Below, piece by piece: positions 1 to 5,494 of a DNA stretch of 10,647 nucleotides. Under the pieces are notes generated by a model. That model had not been told where the DNA came from. It searched no databases and was given only the letters and a program-made list of their open reading frames with translations. This DNA is from DASVSE01 sp036399715. Lineage in GTDB: Bacteria; Bacteroidota; Rhodothermia; Rhodothermales; Rubricoccaceae. Made by a program: the position numbers and the translations under genes. The stretch covers positions 1 to 10,647 of the forward strand of contig DASWMO010000293.1 in assembly GCA_036399715.1 (NCBI GenBank), given 5' to 3'. How positions within the stretch are numbered: the stretch's first letter is position 1; each line of letters starts with the position of its first letter.

Positions 1-456
1 CGCCGAGACGTACATCCCGACGATGGCGATGGCGAACCACAGCTGGTCCATGAGCATCGTGAACAGCATGATCGCCGTCACCTGCCCATAGGGGAGGTTG
101 TTCTCGCGCGAGACGAAGAGAGCCGCAAACGGCGCCCCTCCAACAGCCGGCGGGGCGATGGCCGACATGAAGTCCCACGTGATCTGCCCGCGGACGCCCG
201 CCCGCGGCGTCAGCACGCCGCCCGAGACGTGGCGCAGGCGCAGCCCGCCCGCGAGAAACTGGAGCCCCAGCCCGGCGACCGCGAGCGCGAACAGATCGGG
301 CCGGAAGTGCCGCGCAACGAGCGTGAATGCGCCCGGGTGGTACGTCCACCAAAAGACGACGCCGAGCGCAACGACGCTGATCGCGACGGGTAGCAGGACG
401 CGCCAGACGGGCGTCCGGCGGGGCACAGCGGCGGGGTGGGGGAGGGCGTCGTCCAT
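1..456 (-). CDS. Flippase-like (YbhN/UPF0104, LPG-synthase TM-domain-like) membrane protein, N-terminal part
   Basis: The minus strand reads open from an ATG at 456-454 to the window edge, giving 152 residues of a longer protein. After a short Pro/Arg-rich N-terminus come a hydrophobic segment at about residues 19-38, a second at 54-71, a polar stretch rich in Arg/Gly, then SAIAPPAVGGAPFAALFVSR at 98-117 and a third hydrophobic segment at 127-152 containing Asp137. The pattern Ser...Pro...GG-P followed by a helix with an embedded Asp is what I recognise from the flippase-like family that includes the membrane domain of lysylphosphatidylglycerol synthase and YbhN. Members are inner-membrane proteins linked to lipid or lipid-linked glycan translocation; the substrate cannot be told here. 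It is transcribed away from the nuo operon. The start is the first ATG of the frame and lies only 5 bp from a TATCTTGC element, so translation may be nearly leaderless. The family call is good; the specific role is unknown. Confidence 0.72.
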   Translation of the reverse strand, partial: MDDALPHPAAVPRRTPVWRVLLPVAISVVALGVVFWWTYHPGAFTLVARHFRPDLFALAVAGLGLQFLAGGLRLRHVSGGVLTPRAGVRGQITWDFMSAIAPPAVGGAPFAALFVSRENNLPYGQVTAIMLFTMLMDQLWFAIAIVGMYVSA

Positions 457-461
457 CGGGC

Positions 462-469
462 GCAAGATA
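462..469 (-). promoter_or_regulatory. Possible -7 element (TATCTTGC) of the flippase-like gene
   Basis: On the minus strand TATCTTGC matches the Bacteroidota -7 pattern TAnnTTTG at five of the six fixed positions if the G is allowed to shift by one. It ends 5 bp before the ATG at 456. No TTG is seen 19-21 bp upstream. If used, transcription would start at or within a few bases of the start codon. Tentative. Confidence 0.3.
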
Positions 470-595
470 AACGGCGTCGCGGGTCCGGGCCGTGGACCGG
501 CGCGGCTGGCCGAGCCGTGGCAGCGAGGGCACGCAGACCGGCATGCCGCCGGGGATGCCTCTTCACCCATCCTTTCCCCGAGCCGAGCCCGGCGG

Positions 596-627
596 TTGGT
601 CGCGTACGCGGCGGGCCGGTATCTTCC
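596..627 (+). promoter_or_regulatory. Candidate promoter of the nuoJ operon (TTG, 21 bp, TATCTTCC)
   Basis: TTG at 596-598 and TATCTTCC at 620-627 are separated by 21 bp. This fits the Bacteroidota primary-sigma promoter (TTTG at -33, TAnnTTTG at -7, spacing about 19-21 bp) with the TA and TT of the -7 box intact. It predicts a start of transcription around 631-634 and a leader of about 36-40 nt before the nuoJ ATG at 670. It is the only convincing promoter-like site upstream of the seven-gene operon. Confidence 0.5.
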
Positions 628-669
628 GCGACCTCTGGCGCCTGCGCCCCGACCCTCCCGGCCCCTCCG

Positions 670-1191
670 ATGCTCGAGCCGTTCCTGTTTTTCGTCTTCG
701 CCGTGCTCGCCGTCTCGGGCGCGCTCGGGATGCTCATCTCGCGGAGCCCCATCGCGAGCGCGCTGTGGATGGTGATGGGCATGATCGCCATCGCCGGGCT
801 GTACCTGACGCTCAACGCTGCGTTTATCGGGGTCGTCCAGATCCTCGTCTACGCCGGGGCCATCATGGTCCTGTTCCTGTTTGTGATCATGCTGCTGAAC
901 CTCGACGAGACGCCGCGCCTCGGGACGGTCGACTGGCGCAAGGGCGCCGCGTTCGCCCTCGGCGTGGCCGTGCTGGCCCAGCTGCTGACGGTCGTCGCGG
1001 TCCGCGTGCCGGGGGCGACGGACCCTGCCGGGACGTCGGCCGCGGATGTCGAGCGCGTCGCTCGGACCGACGTCGGCGCGCTGGGCGTGTCGCTGCTCAC
1101 GGACCACGCCTTCTCGCTCGAAATCATCGGCGTCCTGCTGCTCGGCGCCACCATCGGCGCCGTCCTCCTCGCCAAGAAAAAGCTCGTCTAG
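670..1191 (+). CDS. nuoJ: NADH-quinone oxidoreductase subunit J (NuoJ, ND6-like)
   Basis: A 173-residue membrane subunit of complex I, corresponding to mitochondrial ND6; it lies in the inner membrane next to NuoK and NuoA/H and takes part in coupling quinone reduction to proton movement. Hydrophobic segments run at about residues 4-22, 28-50, 54-77, 92-111 and 147-168. The family hallmark is in the third helix: VVQILVYAGAIMVLFLFVIM at 55-74, with Tyr61 and the glycine/alanine step that forms the bulged helix. The length is usual for NuoJ (about 165-185). The frame is open upstream to 436, but the ATG at 670 starts exactly at the first membrane helix, matches family N-termini and lies downstream of the candidate promoter. 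It heads the operon; nuoK follows after 91 bp. The segment at about 113-146 between the last two helices is Asp/Arg-rich and variable. Confidence 0.95.
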   Translation: MLEPFLFFVFAVLAVSGALGMLISRSPIASALWMVMGMIAIAGLYLTLNAAFIGVVQILVYAGAIMVLFLFVIMLLNLDETPRLGTVDWRKGAAFALGVAVLAQLLTVVAVRVPGATDPAGTSAADVERVARTDVGALGVSLLTDHAFSLEIIGVLLLGATIGAVLLAKKKLV

Positions 1192-1211
1192 TCGGCCCGA
1201 CGGTCGAGATC

Positions 1212-1264
1212 CCGGGGACGGCCCGGAATCGCCCGTATCCGGCACCGCGCGCCGCAGGCGGCGC
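1212..1264 (+). repeat. Inverted repeats in the nuoJ-nuoK spacer
   Basis: Two GC-only hairpins lie in the 91-bp spacer. The first pairs CCGGG (1212-1216) with CCCGG (1222-1226) around a 5-nt loop. The second pairs GCGCCGC (1249-1255) with GCGGCGC (1258-1264), closing to about 6 bp with a CAGG loop. The second ends 18 nt before the nuoK ATG and is followed by a C-rich leader (AGCCCACCCCC...). No T-run follows, so neither looks like a terminator. A very similar hairpin and leader precede nuoM. Confidence 0.5.
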
Positions 1265-1282
1265 AGCCCACCCCCTCCCCGC

Positions 1283-1582
1283 ATGGCTCTCACCTGGTAC
1301 CTCTCGCTCAGCGCGGTCTTGTTCACGATCGGCGTGCTCGGCGTGCTGCTGCGGCGCAACGTGATCGTGGTCTTCCTGAGCATCGAGCTCATGCTCAACG
1401 CGGTCAACCTGAGCCTCGTCGCCTTCAGCCAATCCTTCGGCGACGTCGACGGGCAGATCCTGGTCTTCTTCGTGATGTCCGTCGCTGCAGCCGAAGCCGC
1501 CGTCGGGCTGGCCATCGTCATCGCGCTCTTCCGCAACACGCTCTCCGTCAACGTCGACGAGATGTCTCTGTTCAGAGGATAG
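1283..1582 (+). CDS. nuoK: NADH-quinone oxidoreductase subunit K (NuoK, ND4L-like)
   Basis: A 99-residue, three-helix membrane subunit of complex I (ND4L in mitochondria), placed between NuoJ and NuoN in the proton path. Helices run at about residues 3-22, 27-50 and 58-84. The two buried glutamates needed for proton transfer in E. coli NuoK (Glu36 and Glu72) are here as Glu35 in FLSIELMLNA and Glu71 in SVAAAEAAVGLAIV. The length equals the family norm of about 100. The ATG at 1283 was chosen because it puts Glu35 and Glu71 at the expected positions and precedes the first helix directly; the longer open frame upstream overlaps nuoJ and has no family character. The start follows a C-rich leader with no Shine-Dalgarno sequence. 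nuoL follows after a 66-bp spacer. Confidence 0.96.
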   Translation: MALTWYLSLSAVLFTIGVLGVLLRRNVIVVFLSIELMLNAVNLSLVAFSQSFGDVDGQILVFFVMSVAAAEAAVGLAIVIALFRNTLSVNVDEMSLFRG

Positions 1583-1589
1583 AGACGCA

Positions 1590-1637
1590 GGGTCGGGGTT
1601 CGATAGAACCTGCCGGACCCGAGACCCCGAACCCCGA
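1590..1637 (+). repeat. Hairpin with competing downstream pairing in the nuoK-nuoL spacer
   Basis: A 12-bp stem can form: GGGTC (1590-1594) with GACCC (1616-1620), GG (1595-1596) with CC (1613-1614), and GGTTC (1597-1601) with GAACC (1606-1610), closed by a GATA tetraloop and broken only by small bulges on the 3' side. The same 5' arm can instead pair over 10 perfect bp, TCGGGGTTCG (1593-1602) with CGAACCCCGA (1628-1637). The downstream arm lies in a tandem 7-mer, CCCCGAA at 1625-1631 and 1632-1638, that ends 10 nt before the nuoL ATG. The two folds exclude each other. No T-run follows either. Confidence 0.55.
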
Positions 1638-1648
1638 ATCCCTTCTCG

Positions 1649-3760
1649 ATGGAACTCCTCGTCCGGCTCATCCTGCTCCCGCCGCTCTTCATGGCGGCCT
1701 TCAACGGGATGATGGGATTGTTCGCGCCCGCATGGCGCAAGAACGAGTGGCTCGTCGGCGGGCTCGCGCTCGCGGCCGTGCTCGTGCCGTTCGGCGCGGC
1801 TGTGGCGCTGTTCCTCGGCTTCACGGGCGAGCCCGAAGTCGTCCGGTACTTCACGTGGATGAAGGCCGGCGACCTGCAGATTGACTTCGCGTACCGCGTC
1901 GACCAGCTCTCGCTGCTGATGACGCTCATCGTGACCGGCATCGGGAGCCTCATCCACCTGTACTCCATCGGGTACATGCACGGCGACGGCGGGTTCTGGC
2001 GGTTCTTCCCGTACCTGAACCTGTTCATCTTCGCGATGCTGAACCTGGTGCTGGCCGAGAACCTCGTCGTGCTGTTTCTCGGCTGGGAGGGCGTCGGGCT
2101 GTGCTCGTACCTCCTCATCGGGTACTGGTACACCGACCTCAAGAACTCGGCCGCGGCCAACAAGGCGTTCATCGTCAACCGGATCGGGGACTTCGCCTTC
2201 CTGATGGCCCTCTTCCTCGTCTTCAAGACGGTGACCGCGGGCACGGAGGGCCCGTTCGGGTTCGACTTCACGACGATGCTCTCGGCCCCGAGCCTCGCCC
2301 TGATGACCGGCGGGACGGCGTTCTGGATCGTGCTGCTGATGTTTATCGGCGCGACCGGCAAGTCCGCCCAGATCCCGCTCTTCGTCTGGCTGCCCGACGC
2401 GATGGCCGGCCCGACGCCCGTCTCGGCGCTCATCCACGCCGCGACGATGGTCACGTCGGGCCTGTACCTGCTCGCGCGCATGAGCCCCCTCGTGCTCCAG
2501 GCGCCGGCCGTGATGGCCATCATCGCGACGATCGGCGCGTTGACCGCGATCATGGCGGCGACGGTCGCGATCACGCAGAACGACATCAAGAAGGTCCTCG
2601 CGTACTCGACCGTGAGCCAGCTCGGCTACATGTTTCTCGCGACTGGCGTCGGCGCGTTCTACGTGGCCATCTTCCACGTGATGACGCACGCCTTCTTTAA
2701 GGCGTGCCTCTTTCTGGGATCGGGGAGCGTCATCCACGCGATGCACCACGTCGAGCACGACCTGGAGCACAAGGGCCTGATCCCGGCCAAGCACGGCCAC
2801 GGGGACGACGCGCACACACCGCACGACTCCGAGGCGCACCAGAACCCGCTCCGCACGGACCCGCTGCCCTACGACGGCCCGTTCGACGCGCAGGACATGC
2901 GGACGATGGGCGGCCTCAAGAAGGGCATGCCGCTCACGCGCCTCACCTTCCTCATCTCGACGCTCGCCATCGCGGGCATCGCGCCGCTGTCGGGCTTCTT
3001 CTCCAAGGACGAGATTCTCTTCCGGACGTTCCTGGCGGGAACGTCGCCCGAAGGCAACATCGGCTACATGGCCCTGTGGATCGTCGGGCTGATCACGGCG
3101 CTCCTCACGGCGGTCTACATGACGCGGGCGTACCTGCTCACGTTCGAGGGCGAGAGCCGGTGGCCCGGTCACCACTCGGTGCACGCCCACGAGAGCCCAT
3201 GGACGATGACGCTGCCGCTCGTCGTCCTCGGTGCGCTCGCGGCCGTCGGGGGCTTTCTCGGGCTGCCCGAGGTCCTCGGCCACAGCTGGATCCACGGATG
3301 GCTCGTCGGCCACGAGGGTGAGGCGGGGCCCGTCCGAGACTACTTTTTCAACCACGAGGTCTCGCACGCGACCGAGTGGGGCCTTCTCGGCCTCGGCCTC
3401 GGGATCGCTGTGGCAGGCGTGGCGCTGGCGTGGCTCGGACTGGGCTTCGGCCGCCGCGGCGTCGCCGCCGATGCGCGCGTGAAGCGCGGCCTGGGCTGGG
3501 TCTATGCTGGGGCGAGCCGCAAGTGGGGCTGGGACGTGGCCTACGACGCGGCCATCGTGACGCCCATCGTCGAGGGTTCGCGGCAGGGCCTCGCGCCGTT
3601 CGACAAGAACATCGTCGACGGCGGCGTAGACGGCGTCGGCCGCCTGTTCCAGACCACCTCGCGCGGCCTCAAGCGCCTCCAGACGGGCCTCGTGCAGCAG
3701 TACGCGCTCGCGCTCGTGCTCGGCGTCGTCTTCGTCGTCGCCGTCCTCCTGTTTGGATAG
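1649..3760 (+). CDS. nuoL: NADH-quinone oxidoreductase subunit L (NuoL, ND5-like)
   Basis: The 703-residue distal antiporter-like proton-pumping subunit of complex I. Conserved features include GWEGVGLCSYLLIGYW at 145-160 with Glu147 (Glu144 in E. coli), ATGKSAQIPLFVWLPDAM at 235-252 with Lys238 (Lys229 in E. coli), SALIHAATMVTSG at 259-271 with His263, NDIKKVLAYSTVSQLG at 311-326, and HAFFKACLFLGSGSVIH at 347-363 with Lys351. The discontinuous-helix motif SGFFSKDEI follows the central loop. The C-terminus carries the long lateral helix, recognised by the WDVAYDAAIVTP and IVDGGVDGVG stretches, and a final membrane helix ending at the stop. E. coli NuoL has 613 residues; the extra length is partly a His/Asp-rich insertion of about 40 residues at 365-415, where E. 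coli has a short loop, and partly a longer region before the lateral helix. The ATG at 1649 directly precedes the first helix. nuoM follows after 102 bp. Confidence 0.97.
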   Translation: MELLVRLILLPPLFMAAFNGMMGLFAPAWRKNEWLVGGLALAAVLVPFGAAVALFLGFTGEPEVVRYFTWMKAGDLQIDFAYRVDQLSLLMTLIVTGIGSLIHLYSIGYMHGDGGFWRFFPYLNLFIFAMLNLVLAENLVVLFLGWEGVGLCSYLLIGYWYTDLKNSAAANKAFIVNRIGDFAFLMALFLVFKTVTAGTEGPFGFDFTTMLSAPSLALMTGGTAFWIVLLMFIGATGKSAQIPLFVWLPDAMAGPTPVSALIHAATMVTSGLYLLARMSPLVLQAPAVMAIIATIGALTAIMAATVAITQNDIKKVLAYSTVSQLGYMFLATGVGAFYVAIFHVMTHAFFKACLFLGSGSVIHAMHHVEHDLEHKGLIPAKHGHGDDAHTPHDSEAHQNPLRTDPLPYDGPFDAQDMRTMGGLKKGMPLTRLTFLISTLAIAGIAPLSGFFSKDEILFRTFLAGTSPEGNIGYMALWIVGLITALLTAVYMTRAYLLTFEGESRWPGHHSVHAHESPWTMTLPLVVLGALAAVGGFLGLPEVLGHSWIHGWLVGHEGEAGPVRDYFFNHEVSHATEWGLLGLGLGIAVAGVALAWLGLGFGRRGVAADARVKRGLGWVYAGASRKWGWDVAYDAAIVTPIVEGSRQGLAPFDKNIVDGGVDGVGRLFQTTSRGLKRLQTGLVQQYALALVLGVVFVVAVLLFG

Positions 3761-3777
3761 AGCGGGTGCGGGGCTCT

Positions 3778-3843
3778 CGTCCTACGGACGGGGGCCCTGC
3801 TGTCGAACACCCGAACCCCGTACCCCGCGCCGACGGCCGGCGC
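3778..3843 (+). repeat. Inverted repeats in the nuoL-nuoM spacer
   Basis: The 102-bp spacer holds a small hairpin, CGTCC (3778-3782) with GGACG (3786-3790) around TAC, and a GC-only hairpin, GCGCCG (3827-3832) with CGGCGC (3838-3843) around ACGGC. The second ends 19 nt before the nuoM start and is followed by AGCCAACCCC and CCCCGAA (3850-3856). This repeats the plan seen before nuoK (hairpin, AGCC, C-rich leader, start at 18-19 nt). No T-run is present. Confidence 0.5.
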
Positions 3844-3862
3844 AGCCAACCCCGAACGCCCC

Positions 3863-5494
3863 GTGCCTTTCCCCGGCCTCCTCTCGCTCGTCCTGTTCCT
3901 GCCCGCGCTCGGCGCGCTCGCCGTGCTGGCGATGCCGAGCGTGGCCGGCATCCGGTGGACGTCGCTCGCCGTGACGACCGTCACGTTCGTGCTCTCGCTC
4001 GGGCTGTGGATGGGCTTCGACCCGGGCGTCTCGACCGCCGCGGCGCCGCAGATGGCCGACCTCGTGCAGTGGCTACCGGGCGTCGACACGACCTACCACG
4101 TCGGCGTGGACGGGCTGAACCTGCTCCTGATCCTGCTCACGACGCTGCTCGGGCCAATTGTCGTCCTGAGTTCGTGGACGTACATCGGCAAGGCGCACAA
4201 GGGGTACTACGCGCTCATCCTGCTGCTCCAGACCGGCGTGACGGGCGTCTTCGCGTCGTTCGACCTGTTCCTGTTCTACGTCTTCTTTGAGCTCACCCTC
4301 ATCCCGATGGTGTTCATCATCGGCGTCTGGGGCGGAGAGGACCGGACCTACGCGGCGATCAAGTTCGTGCTGTACACGCTCGTCGGGTCGCTCCTGATGC
4401 TCGTTGGGGTGCTGTGGCTGGGCTTCGCGGCCGGTGCGGCCACCGGCGCCAATGGCGGCTTCACGACGGACTGGTACGCGCTCGCGAGCTACGGCGTCCC
4501 GCTCGCGCAGCAGGGCTGGCTCTTCGCCCTGTTCGCGCTCGCGTTCATGATCAAGGTGCCGCTCTTCCCGCTCCACACGTGGCTGCCCGACGCCCACACG
4601 CAGGCCCCGACGGGCGGCTCGGTCGTGCTCGCGGGCGTGCTGCTCAAGATGGGGACATACGGCCTGCTGCGCTTCGTCATCCCGTTCTTCCCGAACGCGA
4701 GCCAGACGTGGGCGATGCCAATCGCGATTCTCGCCGTCATCGGGATCGTCTATGGCGCCCTCGTCGCGTTCGCGCAGACCGACATCAAGAAGCTCGTCGC
4801 GTACTCGTCTGTCTCGCACCTCGGCTTCGTCGTGCTCGGCCTGTTCGCGTTCACGACCGAGGCCGCGCAGGGCGCGCTGGTTCAGATGGTCAACCACGGC
4901 CTGAGCACCGGCGCGCTGTTTCTCATCATCGGGATGCTCGTCGAGCGGCGCCACACGCGCGCGATGGCGGACTACGGCGGCATCGCGAAGTCCGTCCCAG
5001 TCTTGACGTTCTTCATGCTGTTCAGCGTCTTCGCCTCGGCCGGCCTGCCGGGCCTCAACGGCTTCGTCGGCGAGTTCATGATCCTCGTCGGCTCGTTCGA
5101 CTCGCCGACCGTCGGCAACCCGTTCCTCATCGCCGTCGCGACGACCGGCGTCATCTTCGCCGCGGTCTACCTGCTGTATATGGTCTACCGGACGTTCTTC
5201 GGCGAGATCACGCACGAGGAGAACCGGACGATGGCGGACCTCAACGGCCGCGAGATCGCGCTCCTGATGCCGCTCGTGATCGGGATGGTGTGGCTTGGAA
5301 TGGGCCCGACGCCGTTCCTCGCCCGCTCTGAGGCCGCCGTGCAGTCCATTCTGGCGACGGCGCAGGCCAAGGCATCGGCGACGACTGCGGCCGACGGCTC
5401 GGACGTCGCCGTCGTCGTGCCCGTGCAGTGGCCGGCGCAGGTCGCCGCAGCGCCGAATGCGCCGCCGGCCGTCGTGGGCCCGCGCGCGCGATGA
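3863..5494 (+). CDS. nuoM: NADH-quinone oxidoreductase subunit M (NuoM, ND4-like)
   Basis: The 543-residue central antiporter-like proton-pumping subunit of complex I. Key residues match E. coli NuoM: Glu143 in FFELTLIPM (Glu144), Lys231 in MIKVPLFPLHTWLPDAH (Lys234), Lys262 in VLLKMGTYGLLRF (Lys265), and Glu404 in LNGFVGEF (Glu407). LPDAHTQAPTGGSVVLAGVL at 241-260 is diagnostic for NuoM against NuoL and NuoN. The start is taken as GTG at 3863: it lies right before the first hydrophobic helix (LLSLVLFLPALGALAVL) and gives the usual family N-terminus; no ATG fits. The protein is about 34 residues longer than the E. coli one, because after the last helix (ending near GPTPFL, 481-486) it carries an Ala/Val/Pro-rich tail with no recognisable domain. 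The stop overlaps the start of the next gene (ATGA), which implies translational coupling. Confidence 0.96.
   Translation: MPFPGLLSLVLFLPALGALAVLAMPSVAGIRWTSLAVTTVTFVLSLGLWMGFDPGVSTAAAPQMADLVQWLPGVDTTYHVGVDGLNLLLILLTTLLGPIVVLSSWTYIGKAHKGYYALILLLQTGVTGVFASFDLFLFYVFFELTLIPMVFIIGVWGGEDRTYAAIKFVLYTLVGSLLMLVGVLWLGFAAGAATGANGGFTTDWYALASYGVPLAQQGWLFALFALAFMIKVPLFPLHTWLPDAHTQAPTGGSVVLAGVLLKMGTYGLLRFVIPFFPNASQTWAMPIAILAVIGIVYGALVAFAQTDIKKLVAYSSVSHLGFVVLGLFAFTTEAAQGALVQMVNHGLSTGALFLIIGMLVERRHTRAMADYGGIAKSVPVLTFFMLFSVFASAGLPGLNGFVGEFMILVGSFDSPTVGNPFLIAVATTGVIFAAVYLLYMVYRTFFGEITHEENRTMADLNGREIALLMPLVIGMVWLGMGPTPFLARSEAAVQSILATAQAKASATTAADGSDVAVVVPVQWPAQVAAAPNAPPAVVGPRAR

Noticed and set aside
436..669. 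In-frame N-terminal extension of nuoJ
   Set aside because: The extra 78 residues are Arg/Gly/Pro-rich, cross the candidate promoter and overlap the divergent gene start; the ATG at 670 begins at the first membrane helix.
98..775. 225-residue plus-strand frame across the divergent region
   Set aside because: It runs opposite the flippase-like gene and into nuoJ in another frame; the product is Arg/Ser/Pro-rich with no family features.
1590..1620. T-arm-like GGTTCGATAGAACC suggesting a tRNA or tRNA fragment
   Set aside because: No acceptor stem, D-arm or anticodon arm can be laid out in the 66-bp spacer; it is a plain hairpin.
1124..3367. 747-residue open frame on the minus strand across nuoK and nuoL
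   Set aside because: It lies antisense to well-conserved genes and its product is full of Arg, Asp, Glu and His with no domain. Long antisense frames are expected in GC-rich coding DNA.
4073..5215. 380-residue minus-strand open frame inside nuoM, and similar ones at 5875-6711, 7810-8379 and 8882-10054
   Set aside because: Antisense shadows of real genes with charge-rich, domain-free products.
5428..5490. Upstream start for the transporter gene
   Set aside because: It would overlap nuoM by 67 bases and adds a low-complexity Arg/Ala stretch; the ATGA overlap start at 5491 is more natural.
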